A DNA stretch of 22,525 nucleotides from a virus, in the IMG/VR virus record IMGVR_UViG_3300017753_000123, positions 1 through 22,525 of that record; one strand, given 5' to 3'. Within the stretch, counting starts at the first letter, position 1; the number at the start of each line of letters is the position of its first letter. The translations under genes were made by a program, and so were the position numbers. This document shows, piece by piece, positions 15,518-22,525 of the stretch. Below the pieces are notes generated by a model. The model was given only the letters and a program-made list of their open reading frames with translations. It did no database searches and was not told the origin of the DNA.

Positions 15518-17392
15518 TTAGTTCATTCCCTCTATACCGTAGACAGCAAAGTTCAGTTGTCTAGTATCATTTGATTGCGATGGTGAGAAACTAGGAACAG
15601 AAGAACCAGAAGCAGATGCTTGCATTTGCGGAGCAGAGTTTCTAACAATTTCAGGAAGTACTGTCATATTTGGTTTCTTAGAACGAACTGGTGGTTCTGG
15701 TGGCAATGTTATCCTTTGGACAGGAGACATCATATTGTCATTATATCTTACTGCTACAGCAGTATTCATTGAAACACCAGAAGACATCTGAGTATCTAAA
15801 GAAGTCTCAGAACTATCAGAACTCTTTTCATCAGAAATCATCATCAAAGACTTTGCAGGTAAAGTAATTTTTCTGCTAGGTTCTGAAATCATTGGCAATC
15901 TATCACCAAAACGATCATTATTAGAAACAATACCTTTACCAACTTCCATCATACTAGTTGGTAGTCCCATCATTCCACCACTCATTTTTTGTGAAGTTGG
16001 AGAACCAACCATTCCACCAACCATTCCACCACCTTGAGCAAATTGAATATTATTGACAAAGTTTGGAATATTAGTTCCACCACTCTCTTTATTCAAATTC
16101 ATAAAGAACTGAGAACCATAAGTATTCACAGCATTTTTAGAAATAATAAACTCACCAGGTTGTGCTGCAACTAACTGTGTATCTGGTCCGGCACCTTTAA
16201 TCTTTGTGCCAGTTGTAGATGTTACTTTGCCAGATGCTCGTTCAATTGGTCTGCCAAAATAATTCCCTATATTATAAATCTTGCCACCATCTGCTCGAGC
16301 CTGCACTGGGGGCCCTTCCCTAGGAGGTACTATTGTTCTTGTAAATGTATCTAAAATATTAAAAGGTTTTGAAAGTTCATCTGCTTGCTCTTTTGGAGTC
16401 GCATCCTCCATTCCTTTTTCTTTTAATATATCTTGAGTCGCATTTCTACTTCTTCTTACACCCTCCACTGCTGCTCCTGTAATAGCAAGTGCTGCTGCAA
16501 TCTTAGGATACTTCGCAACTAACCCAAAAAGTTTTGGACCAAGTGTTGTAAGTATTCCAACAATACCTTTTATAAAACCACCAAGAGGTGTGAAGAATAA
16601 CGCAAGTCCACCTAATATTGCAGGCCAAAAGTCCTTTAAGAACCTAAACATACTATTAACCTTATCCTTATTCGCAGGATCAGAGAACCAGTTGAGAAAT
16701 GACTGGAAACTTCTACCCAACAATCCAAAGAAAAGGAATCTAAAAATACTATCTAATATTCCACGAACAGGAGTAAATAATTTATTAACTACTTTAGATA
16801 CTTTTTGTTGACTTTTCTCTAATAGTTTTTCTCTAGCAACTCTACGATTTCTTATCTTTTGTCTTCTCTCTAATTCTGCTTGTTTCTTCTCTTCTGCATT
16901 ATCTGCTTTGATTTCTCCAAGAAGTTTATCAAGAGCTTCGTGAATACCTTTTAAGTCTTCACTGACCTTTGCTACACCAGGATTTTCTGGTATTACTGCA
17001 CTGCTAGTCAGGAAGAATTTATCTTTACTTACTTTTAGTGGTGTAGAACCTGTAATAGCACCAGCATTAACAGTTCTTCTGTTTATCTTAAATCTACCAA
17101 CCTTACCCTTTACTCTTCTAAATTCATCTTGCAAGAGCATTTGCTCCTCTCTCGCAAGAGAACCACCACCCATACTAACTTGTACGAGTTTCTCTTTTAA
17201 TAATGTAAGATAGGTTGCATAGTCAATATCAAAAACTTGACCTAAACCTAATATGTTTACGACTCTTTCATCTATAGACTCATTAACTAAATCGGTGCCC
17301 CTGGTTCCCTTATACAAAGCAAGAGCAGAGCGTTCTTTCTTGCCCTCTGCCCTTATACTTGTCAGTAGATCGTCTAGTTCTTCAGGACCCAT
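15518..17392 (-). CDS. Tail tape-measure protein (624 aa)
   Basis: The C-terminal half contains the motif common to many tape-measure proteins: a GGKIYNIG turn near residue 370 and PGEFIISKNAVNTYGSQFFM near 410. Before it lie a charged coiled-coil-like segment (about 160-205) and long hydrophobic helices (about 205-320, including RFLFFGLLG and a Gly/Ala/Leu-rich stretch), which may insert in a membrane at ejection. The tail end is Ser/Pro/Met-rich. T4 gp29 has 590 residues, and the gene is at the gp29 position after the chaperone genes. The start overlaps the preceding 55-aa frame by 11 nt. It likely sets tail length, but the next gene has similar features, so which of the two is the ruler is open. 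Confidence 0.8.
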   Translation of the reverse strand: MGPEELDDLLTSIRAEGKKERSALALYKGTRGTDLVNESIDERVVNILGLGQVFDIDYATYLTLLKEKLVQVSMGGGSLAREEQMLLQDEFRRVKGKVGRFKINRRTVNAGAITGSTPLKVSKDKFFLTSSAVIPENPGVAKVSEDLKGIHEALDKLLGEIKADNAEEKKQAELERRQKIRNRRVAREKLLEKSQQKVSKVVNKLFTPVRGILDSIFRFLFFGLLGRSFQSFLNWFSDPANKDKVNSMFRFLKDFWPAILGGLALFFTPLGGFIKGIVGILTTLGPKLFGLVAKYPKIAAALAITGAAVEGVRRSRNATQDILKEKGMEDATPKEQADELSKPFNILDTFTRTIVPPREGPPVQARADGGKIYNIGNYFGRPIERASGKVTSTTGTKIKGAGPDTQLVAAQPGEFIISKNAVNTYGSQFFMNLNKESGGTNIPNFVNNIQFAQGGGMVGGMVGSPTSQKMSGGMMGLPTSMMEVGKGIVSNNDRFGDRLPMISEPSRKITLPAKSLMMISDEKSSDSSETSLDTQMSSGVSMNTAVAVRYNDNMMSPVQRITLPPEPPVRSKKPNMTVLPEIVRNSAPQMQASASGSSVPSFSPSQSNDTRQLNFAVYGIEGMN

Positions 17393-17549
17393 TTTGTTGC
17401 TGCTTTAGTTTTTCTTCTTCTAAATGATTCTTCAACATAGCAACGTAAATATCACGTTCCCACGGTATCATATTTTCAATCTCTGTTAATGAGTATTTAT
17501 GGTACTGCATTAAGGAAAAATTCAGATTGTAGAAGTTTTCAAGGTCCAT
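17382..17549 (-). CDS. Small frame after gp26; probable -1 frameshift extension (gpG-T-like)
   Basis: The ATG at 17549 opens 55 codons ending at TGA 17382. The product contains YSLTEIENMIPWERDIYVAM and ends in a Lys/Glu-rich helix. Pro-Trp-Glu followed by a helix is common in tail assembly chaperone extensions. No Shine-Dalgarno precedes this ATG (the upstream bases are T- and C-rich), which argues against independent starts. The frame is open upstream through the gp26 stop and is exactly the -1 frame at the T TTT TTC heptamer. Slippage would join gp26 residues 1-238 to six linker residues (RVALVH) and these 55, about 299 in total. By analogy with lambda G-T, the fusion would bind the tape-measure protein, whose gene follows directly. 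Confidence 0.7.
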   Translation of the reverse strand: MDLENFYNLNFSLMQYHKYSLTEIENMIPWERDIYVAMLKNHLEEEKLKQQQNGS

Positions 17550-17560
17550 ATGAACCAGGG

Positions 17561-18280
17561 CTACCCGAAAAAACTTGCAAGTCCTTCCAGTACAACTGTG
17601 CTTTCTACATCAGTATTTGGATTCTTCACTTTAATATCGTGAGATAACTTAGGCATCGTCTCAAAGAACTTCTCAATCTGTTTAAACTGCTTGGAGTTCA
17701 TTTGCTCCAAGAAGTCAGTAATTTCTTTATTGGTCACATCAGCAGTGGACCAAACTTCTTCTTCATTATAAATTTTATCAATACAAGAAGTAATCAATTG
17801 GAATGATTGATCAATCTGATTCTCTTCACTGAAGTCAAAGTTGTTCTTAATAAACTGATCCAATGAAGGATACTTCATTTCCATAATCAGAGAATCATCA
17901 ATCTGAATTTTGGTTGTATGTTCTTTACTCTTTTGAACTTTAATATCATCAACGTTCAAGACAATGGGCACTGTAGTTTGCTCATCATCAGGACAGATGA
18001 CATTAACTTCAATCTCTTCGCCAACCGATTTACCACGAATATTCAAAAACAAATACTCAATATCAAAAGTAGGCAGAGTTTCTACCTTAACTCCTCTAGT
18101 TTGAATACAGTTTTTAATAACTGTCTTCATTGCTGTAGTGATATCTTTCGGATCTTCCGTTTCTAGTGCTAACACTAGAAGTTTTTCTTCTCTAACCAGA
18201 AATGGTCTATATTGAACTTTCTTTCCTGTTGATGGCAAATTCAACTCATAAGTTGGTGTTGAAATCTTTGGTAATGGCAT
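17561..18280 (-). CDS. 26: gp26-like baseplate hub / tail assembly chaperone (239 aa)
   Basis: The start (MPLPKISTPTYELNLPSTGK, then VQYRPFLVREEKLLVLALET) is the pattern of the T4 gp26 / T4 baseplate family: a small beta N-terminus followed by KxxLxxL helices. The middle has LNIRGKSVGEEIEV and PIVLNVDDI. A helical C-terminal half follows (FLEQMNSKQFKQIEKFFETM) and ends LEGLASFFG. T4 gp26 has 208 residues. In T4 genetics gp26 is needed for the hub. Its place directly before the tape-measure gene, and the frameshift signal in its last codons, suggest it is the equivalent of lambda gpG, a chaperone coating the tape measure. A late-promoter candidate lies about 29 nt upstream of the start. Confidence 0.8.
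   Translation of the reverse strand: MPLPKISTPTYELNLPSTGKKVQYRPFLVREEKLLVLALETEDPKDITTAMKTVIKNCIQTRGVKVETLPTFDIEYLFLNIRGKSVGEEIEVNVICPDDEQTTVPIVLNVDDIKVQKSKEHTTKIQIDDSLIMEMKYPSLDQFIKNNFDFSEENQIDQSFQLITSCIDKIYNEEEVWSTADVTNKEITDFLEQMNSKQFKQIEKFFETMPKLSHDIKVKNPNTDVESTVVLEGLASFFG
17567..17588 (-). promoter_or_regulatory. Predicted programmed -1 frameshift site
   Basis: The heptamer T TTT TTC (17567-17573) is in the correct phase with the gp26 frame (AGT TTT TTC GGG TAG), two codons before the stop. A Shine-Dalgarno-like GGAAGGA (17582-17588) lies eight bases upstream, similar to the stimulator in E. coli dnaX. Downstream only a weak GGG/CCC pairing is visible by eye. After a -1 slip the frame continues without stop to 17382. 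Confidence 0.7.
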
Positions 18281-18308
18281 AATATCCTATAGAGTATTTC
18301 AGTATGAT

Positions 18309-18316
18309 TATTTATT
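18309..18316 (-). promoter_or_regulatory. Candidate T4-type late promoter (AATAAATA)
   Basis: AATAAATA on the minus strand matches TATAAATA at seven of eight positions. It overlaps the stop region of gp54 and lies about 29 nt upstream of the gp26 start, the same spacing as the better promoters in this window. It would give the gp26/tape-measure genes an additional start. Confidence 0.4.
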
Positions 18317-19208
18317 AAGCAATTTGAGATGATGTTGGAACTCGAAGTGGATCATTCGGAAATGTTGCTGGTCTTAAAACAGGGGGAACAGGAACTCCTG
18401 GAGGAAATATTGTAGTCCCTGGAATTCCTGGGTCACGGGTTTCTTGAGTAACTCTCAGAGTACGGTTTGCCATATTTTCTTGTCTAATAGTATATCTAGT
18501 ATATGCAAAATTAACCGTACATTTTAAGAGTTGAGATGCCTCATAACTAATTGGCATTGTAACAATACTAAGAGGAAATGCTTTGAAGAACTGATACTGC
18601 AATGCTTTAGTAGAAATGTCATCTGCATAATCTTTTTCAAACTTTGTAATGAATAAATTATCAGTTTGATATTGTTCGGGATATCTTACTTTATAAAAGT
18701 AATTTGGATCCTCTATACCAGGTCTGTCACCTGAACTATCAAATTGCTCTCCAACAATAAATGACATCCAGTTTTCAAAAATTTTAATAATAGTATAATC
18801 ATGATCTACCATGAATGTAAAATTTGCCGTTTGATCGTATGCTCTACGATATACATGTTTTTCAGTGACTCCAGTATAAGCATTATTCAGTTCATGTGTC
18901 ATCAATGAAGAACCAGGAAGTGCTGCTTCAGAACAAGATAACTCTAAAAGTTCTCTATTTTGATAATTAAAAGGTGTTCTCTTTTGCTCCGTCCAAGTTC
19001 TCACCAACGGTGGTAGATCAAACTTACAAGCATACTGAGACGTAAGAGAAGGTCTAAGTAACTTACTCTTAATATCACTCAGTTTTCTTCTACGATTACT
19101 AGGACCACCATCAGAAGTCCTTGGAGTATCCACAGTATTTTGTCTAGCAGGAACTGGAGAACCTGCAGGTGTTCTATTACTCAATGAACCGTTGTCTTCT
19201 ACAGGCAT
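18315..19208 (-). CDS. 54: Baseplate-tail tube initiator gp54 (297 aa)
   Basis: The core (about residues 55-245) has the tail-tube fold pattern of gp54/gp19: KFDLPPLVRTWTE, a strand with LLELSCSEAALPGSSLMT, then YRRAYDQTANFTFMVDHDYT, the helix IIKIFENWMSF, and closing strands FFKAFPLSIVTMPISYEASQ and LLKCTVNFAYTRYTI. The order of strand, MDH/VDH-type strand, helix with W, and final F-Y strand agrees with T4 gp54 (320 residues). The protein forms the first ring on the hub, from which the tube grows, together with gp48. An N-terminal Ser/Pro/Arg-rich extension and a Pro-rich C-terminal tail (PPGVPVPPVLRP) differ from T4. It opens the minus-strand unit, with a late-promoter candidate 28 nt upstream. 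Confidence 0.85.
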   Translation of the reverse strand: MPVEDNGSLSNRTPAGSPVPARQNTVDTPRTSDGGPSNRRRKLSDIKSKLLRPSLTSQYACKFDLPPLVRTWTEQKRTPFNYQNRELLELSCSEAALPGSSLMTHELNNAYTGVTEKHVYRRAYDQTANFTFMVDHDYTIIKIFENWMSFIVGEQFDSSGDRPGIEDPNYFYKVRYPEQYQTDNLFITKFEKDYADDISTKALQYQFFKAFPLSIVTMPISYEASQLLKCTVNFAYTRYTIRQENMANRTLRVTQETRDPGIPGTTIFPPGVPVPPVLRPATFPNDPLRVPTSSQIA

Positions 19209-19209
19209 C

Positions 19210-19217
19210 TATAAATA
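19210..19217 (+). promoter_or_regulatory. T4-type late promoter (TATAAATA)
   Basis: A perfect match to the T4 late octamer lies about 27 nt upstream of the gp4 start at 19244. In T4 such promoters need gp55 (late sigma), gp33 and the sliding clamp. It begins the plus-strand unit of gp4, the 129-aa protein, gp48 and gp53. Confidence 0.75.
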
Positions 19218-19235
19218 CTATTTGACCCGATATAT

Positions 19236-19243
19236 TATGTATA
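19236..19243 (-). promoter_or_regulatory. Candidate T4-type late promoter (TATACATA)
   Basis: On the minus strand TATACATA has one mismatch to TATAAATA and lies about 28 nt upstream of the gp54 start at 19208. It overlaps the leader of gp4 and mirrors the plus-strand promoter at 19210-19217. Confidence 0.5.
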
Positions 19244-19690
19244 ATGGCAGGAACGATAAAAAGTCGTTATAAACCCGAATATCCAAGAAAATATAAAGGT
19301 GACCCTAATAATATCATATGTCGTAGTTCTTGGGAAAGAAAATTTTGTCGGTGGTGTGATCTGAATGAGAATATTTTAGAATGGGGTAGTGAAGAATTTT
19401 GCGTTCCATATCGTTCTCCTATTGATAAAAGAGTTCATCGTTACTTTCCAGACTTCATTATTAAGGTAAGAGAGCAGACTGGCGAAATAAAACGTTATGT
19501 TATTGAAGTGAAACCTAAGAAACAAACCCGACCACCAGTTCAAACAACTAAAAAAAGAACGAAAACATATATCAACGAAGTGAAAACATATGCTGTCAAT
19601 GAAGCAAAGTGGAAAGCAGCAGACGAGTGGTGTAAAGATAGATTATTAGAGTTTAAAATTATTACAGAAGACCAACTAGGTATCAAGTAA
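19244..19690 (+). CDS. 4: Head completion protein gp4, nuclease fold (148 aa)
   Basis: The product matches T4 gp4 (150 residues, also called gp50/gp65) in size and pattern. It carries the residues of a PD-(D/E)xK / TnsA-like nuclease core: SSWER (E31), RYFPDF (D70) and YVIEVKPKK (E88 and K90). The N-terminus is basic (KSRYKPEYPRKYKGDPNNII). In T4, gp4 acts after DNA packaging to finish the head before tail joining. Whether it cuts DNA there has not been settled, as far as I know. All likely catalytic residues are kept here, so nuclease activity is possible. The start follows a perfect late promoter, and the stop overlaps the next start (TAATG). Confidence 0.93.
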   Translation: MAGTIKSRYKPEYPRKYKGDPNNIICRSSWERKFCRWCDLNENILEWGSEEFCVPYRSPIDKRVHRYFPDFIIKVREQTGEIKRYVIEVKPKKQTRPPVQTTKKRTKTYINEVKTYAVNEAKWKAADEWCKDRLLEFKIITEDQLGIK

Positions 19691-20079
19691 TGGCAGAGGG
19701 TTTCGGTAAGGACATACAAACTTCTTCTAGCAAAGTGTCTCAACTCAGAAAAGCACTTGCAATTGAAGGTGCCGAAGATGCTGACCTTATAATGATGAAT
19801 ATTCTACAAATATTCAACGAAACTGACTTAATACCTGATGCTGGTAAGTTTTATACCTTTGTATATCAAGCAAAGACTCCAAAGTTAGAGTATGACGAAC
19901 ATCCTTTGGTTGCAGTAACTGAAGTCTTTAGATGGGGGTTCAAAGGATATAACTATCATTGGCGTCAAATAAGACAATATACTTGGGCAGAAGTTGTGGG
20001 TTCTCTACACATTGTAAGAGAAAACGAAGTGAGATACTTAAGTTCTTTACCTTATGGAAAAAAGAGGATAAATAACTAA
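19690..20079 (+). CDS. Unassigned conserved-looking phage protein (129 aa)
   Basis: The start codon overlaps the gp4 stop, so it is coupled to gp4. The N-terminal part is helical and acidic (GAEDADLIMMNILQIFNETD). It is followed by a compact core with aromatic residues: AGKFYTFVYQAKTP, YDEHPLVAVTEV, WGFKGYNYHW and RQYTWAEVVG. The arrangement GKxYxFxY, YDxxPLV, GFxGxNxHW resembles a short domain I have met in other tailed-phage proteins, but I cannot name the family with confidence. There is no signal peptide or membrane segment. Its place between gp4 and gp48 suggests a late virion or assembly role. T4 has gp53 after gp4, and this protein is not gp53, which lies further downstream. Confidence 0.75.
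   Translation: MAEGFGKDIQTSSSKVSQLRKALAIEGAEDADLIMMNILQIFNETDLIPDAGKFYTFVYQAKTPKLEYDEHPLVAVTEVFRWGFKGYNYHWRQIRQYTWAEVVGSLHIVRENEVRYLSSLPYGKKRINN
20067..20074 (+). promoter_or_regulatory. Weak candidate late promoter (GATAAATA)
   Basis: Seven of eight positions match TATAAATA, at the 3' end of the 129-aa gene. It is only 19 nt before the gp48 start at 20093, closer than the other candidates, and it overlaps coding sequence. It is therefore less certain. Confidence 0.25.
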
Positions 20080-20092
20080 AAATGTATGTCTG

Positions 20093-21580
20093 ATGGCAGA
20101 TCTGAATAGAACAAATTTAGTTTCTAAAACGTTTAGTTTAGAATTAAATACTGGTCAGACTAGAACAATAAGAAGAGGACAGGGACCGGGGAGACCTGTA
20201 ACTACTCCTATAACAGTAAGAGTTCCAAACATAACTACAGTATCTTCATATAATGTTGCCGAAGATGGCACAGTGAGTAATGTGGATTCGGTCGTTAGAC
20301 AAGTAGTAACTGAAGAGCAATTTAATAATCTAGAACCTAGCAATAGATCATCCGAACAAGTTGCGACCCGTGGAGCTAGATCTGGGCGTACAATATATTA
20401 TGCTACACTTGCAACAAGAGATGGAGAAACGAACAAATATACATATACATCTGCTGTTGATAAAGTATTGCCCGAAGATACTGCAACACTTTTTAAACAA
20501 GATGTTGCTAAAGAAAATAAGGGAGAAACGAGTCAGTTTTCAACCGTCTCTGCTGCGACACAGCAAGCAATTACCAAAGAAGAAGGATTAAATACAGACG
20601 ACCCAAGAAATAGAACAGGTTTGTCCCCCAGTATTCCATCCAACGTAGACACAGCACCACAAGAAATCTCTGCAGCAACAAGAATACAAGGAAAACCAAT
20701 AAGAAGAAAATATCCAGATCTAAGATATCCAAAAGAAAGACACGTAACACAAGATTACATCCAGTTTAAAATGCTGGAGTATAAAGGTCTTAAATTTAAA
20801 AGGGGCACTCTAGGTGGTCTAACAAACCCACTTTCTGAGAGCAGAGAATTTGGAACGATAGAAGGTTCAGTGACTTTACCAATGCAGTCAAAAATTTCAG
20901 ATGTCAATACTGTAAATTGGGGAGAGTCTGATATAAATCCTCTTCAGGCAGTTGGTCTTGGTCTTTTGGCTTCTGATGATGCTCTCAAAGGATTAGAAAC
21001 ACTAAAAGAAACTGTTACAAATAATACAGCTGGTGTTCTTAGTAATACGGTAAGTGCAGCAAAAATTCTTGCTTTCCAAGAAGCATTACAAGTCAAAGGT
21101 TTATTAGCAAGAACGACTGGTGCAATTTTCAATCCAAACACTGAACTTTTATTCCGTGGTCCACAATTAAGACCTTTTGGATTTTCATTTTTCCTTGCAG
21201 CAAGAAGTCAATCAGAAGCATCTGAAATTAAACAAATTATTCGTTTCTTTAAACAAGGAATGTCAATTAAAGAATCATCGAACAATCTATTCCTTAAAAC
21301 ACCCAATGTGTTTAACATTAGATATGTATATGGAGCAACTGGACAAGATCATCCTGGATTAAATAGAATTAAAACCTGTGCTTTAAAATCTTGCAGTGTT
21401 GATTATAATCCAGATAATACCTTTATGACATTTGAAGATGGAACAATGACCGCATACAGAATTACAATGCAGTTCCAAGAACTTCTACCAATCACTGAAA
21501 GTGATTATCAGGGCACAGGTCCTCTAGCAAATCCAGATCAGGTAATTTTTGGACTTACTTCCGATTCAATAGGTTTCTAA
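20093..21580 (+). CDS. 48: Baseplate tail-tube cap protein gp48 (495 aa)
   Basis: The C-terminal 150 residues match the tube-like domain of T4 gp48: LLFRGPQLRPFGFSFFLAAR near 350, a helix with EIKQIIRFFKQG, LKTPNVFNIRYVYG near 400, LKSCSVDYNPDNTFM near 430 and AYRITMQFQEL near 455. T4 gp48 has 364 residues. The extra length is mainly in the polar, Thr/Asn/Arg-rich N-terminal 200 residues, which look flexible. The protein caps the hub together with gp54 and nucleates the tail tube. The ATG at 20093 was chosen because an earlier ATG at 20082 meets a stop after two codons. The gene for gp53 follows at once. Confidence 0.85.
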   Translation: MADLNRTNLVSKTFSLELNTGQTRTIRRGQGPGRPVTTPITVRVPNITTVSSYNVAEDGTVSNVDSVVRQVVTEEQFNNLEPSNRSSEQVATRGARSGRTIYYATLATRDGETNKYTYTSAVDKVLPEDTATLFKQDVAKENKGETSQFSTVSAATQQAITKEEGLNTDDPRNRTGLSPSIPSNVDTAPQEISAATRIQGKPIRRKYPDLRYPKERHVTQDYIQFKMLEYKGLKFKRGTLGGLTNPLSESREFGTIEGSVTLPMQSKISDVNTVNWGESDINPLQAVGLGLLASDDALKGLETLKETVTNNTAGVLSNTVSAAKILAFQEALQVKGLLARTTGAIFNPNTELLFRGPQLRPFGFSFFLAARSQSEASEIKQIIRFFKQGMSIKESSNNLFLKTPNVFNIRYVYGATGQDHPGLNRIKTCALKSCSVDYNPDNTFMTFEDGTMTAYRITMQFQELLPITESDYQGTGPLANPDQVIFGLTSDSIGF

Positions 21581-21581
21581 A

Positions 21582-22525
21582 ATGGCAAGTTACTTCAGAC
21601 AAGTTCCAAATTTTGAATACGTCAACAGACGAGCAGATAACAAGACAATATCTGATTATGTTACTGTCAAAAATTTATTTAAACGTGGAAAACTCCGTCC
21701 AGACATCTTTGAAAATTTAACTTTCTTCACCAAATATCAAATTATAGGTGATGAAAGACCAGATAATGTTGCTTTTAGTTTTTATAATGACTCTACCTTG
21801 GATTGGGTTGTTTTACTTGCTAATAATATCCTAAATCTTCAATCAGAATGGCCAACACCACAACTGGTATTTGATCAATTGATGCTTGATAAGTATGGCA
21901 CTTACGATAATTTATACAACGGAGTTTATGATTACGAAGTGAGTGAAGACGTTAAAAATACAGCAGGAACAGTTCTATTAAAGAAGGGAACTAAACTTCC
22001 AAAAAATTGGAATACCAATGGCAATTTCATTAAATTCAACAATAGTAAGATTAGTCAGATATTCTCTGGTGATGGTGTAATTCCATCAACTAAAGTGTCA
22101 GTAACACCTAAAGTTGGTATTTTAAATCTCAAAGTTGGCAATGAAGTAGTCATTGAAAACGTTTCTGAGAATGAATACAATGGAAGATTTGTTGTCACTA
22201 GTGTAGTTACTGTTGGTAATGACAATATTGCTAGAGCATTTACATATGAATTAGCATCAACAGCAACAATAGCAAATCCAACATTAAGTTCCAATAATTC
22301 AGAAGAAGTTTTATTTAAGTCAGAAACTAGTGGCAATTCTTATTATTTTGAATACTACGATGATTCATTAGGTTATTACCAGATTATCCCAACAAATTCT
22401 TTCATTAGAGAAGTAACAAATTACCAACATGAAGAAAGACTTGAAGACGATAAGAGAAATATCTATATTCTAAAACCAGAATACTTGAATGTAATATTTA
22501 ATGACATTGAAGAAATTATGCCATA
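21582..22525 (+). CDS. 53: Baseplate wedge protein gp53 (3' end beyond window)
   Basis: The frame starts at ATG 21582, one base after the gp48 stop, and is open to the right edge (at least 314 residues). The N-terminal part has the gp53 signature: YQIIGDERPDNVAFSFYNDS and LDWVVLLANNILNLQSEWP near residues 53-90, matching T4 'YYIKGSPRPEELANAIYGNP...YWVLLMCND'. The last visible part (ERLEDDKRNIYILKPEYLN, IFNDIEEIM) matches the T4 C-terminus, so the gene is probably almost complete. T4 gp53 has 196 residues. The extra 120 or so lie in the middle (about 130-265), a beta-rich insert with VTPKVGILNLKVGNEVVIEN. gp53 joins the wedges and binds the central hub in T4. Confidence 0.88.
   Translation, partial: MASYFRQVPNFEYVNRRADNKTISDYVTVKNLFKRGKLRPDIFENLTFFTKYQIIGDERPDNVAFSFYNDSTLDWVVLLANNILNLQSEWPTPQLVFDQLMLDKYGTYDNLYNGVYDYEVSEDVKNTAGTVLLKKGTKLPKNWNTNGNFIKFNNSKISQIFSGDGVIPSTKVSVTPKVGILNLKVGNEVVIENVSENEYNGRFVVTSVVTVGNDNIARAFTYELASTATIANPTLSSNNSEEVLFKSETSGNSYYFEYYDDSLGYYQIIPTNSFIREVTNYQHEERLEDDKRNIYILKPEYLNVIFNDIEEIMP

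Noticed and set aside
17494-17502. CATAAATA on the minus strand about 100 nt before the tape-measure gene
   Set aside because: The spacing is unlike the other candidates and it lies inside the predicted frameshift extension. Chance occurrence in A+T-rich DNA is likely.
1-22525. CRISPR arrays, insertion sequences, integrase or attachment sites
   Set aside because: No regular repeat-spacer pattern, transposase or recombinase pattern was seen. The only tRNA has no visible duplicated end that would mark an attachment site.

Overview
This window is part of the tail and baseplate gene cluster of a T4-like myovirus. It most resembles a marine cyanomyovirus (Prochlorococcus/Synechococcus phage), although a related marine host cannot be excluded. 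The evidence is recognisable T4 homologues (gp4, gp48, gp53, gp54, gp26, gp5 and gp27-like proteins), T4-type late promoter octamers (TATAAATA), A+T-rich DNA, tightly packed genes with TAATG and ATGA overlaps, a phage tRNA-Leu(UAA), and small accessory proteins of a style I associate with cyanomyoviruses. The host is inferred, not shown.

Layout. Two divergent late transcription units start in a 35-bp gap (19209-19243). The + strand unit carries gp4 (head completion, nuclease fold), an unassigned 129-aa protein, gp48 (tail-tube cap) and gp53 (baseplate wedge, cut by the right edge). The - strand unit reads leftwards: gp54 (tail-tube initiator), gp26-like protein, a 55-aa frame that looks reachable by -1 frameshifting, a 624-aa tape-measure protein, an 888-aa second tape-measure-like protein with an M23 peptidase domain, a gp27-like hub protein, a 72-aa acidic protein, a gp5-like hub protein without lysozyme, a 358-aa repeat protein, a beta-helix spike protein, and two structural proteins sharing a duplicated C-terminal domain.

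After these comes a short island (about 5661-6513) of a different character. A consensus sigma-70 promoter, whose -35 box contains the stop codon of the last structural gene, reads into two small overlapping genes, a tRNA-Leu(UAA) that overlaps the second gene, another small gene with a strong ribosome binding site, and a Rho-independent terminator. A late promoter then starts a giant fibre-like gene (at least 1873 aa) that runs off the left edge.

How it works together. The proteins build the baseplate hub (gp27-like, gp5-like, spike), the tail ruler and ejected proteins (624 and 888 aa), the chaperone pair that would coat the ruler (gp26 and its predicted -1 fusion), the start of the tube (gp54, gp48), a wedge part (gp53), the head-tail joining factor (gp4), and peripheral fibres. 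The most interesting signal is the canonical -1 slippery heptamer at the end of gp26, preceded by a Shine-Dalgarno-like stretch and followed by an open -1 frame directly before the tape-measure gene. This is the arrangement of the lambda G/G-T tail assembly chaperones, here in a T4-like phage. No gene-free stretch exceeds about 180 bases. I see no CRISPR array, insertion sequence or integration gene.
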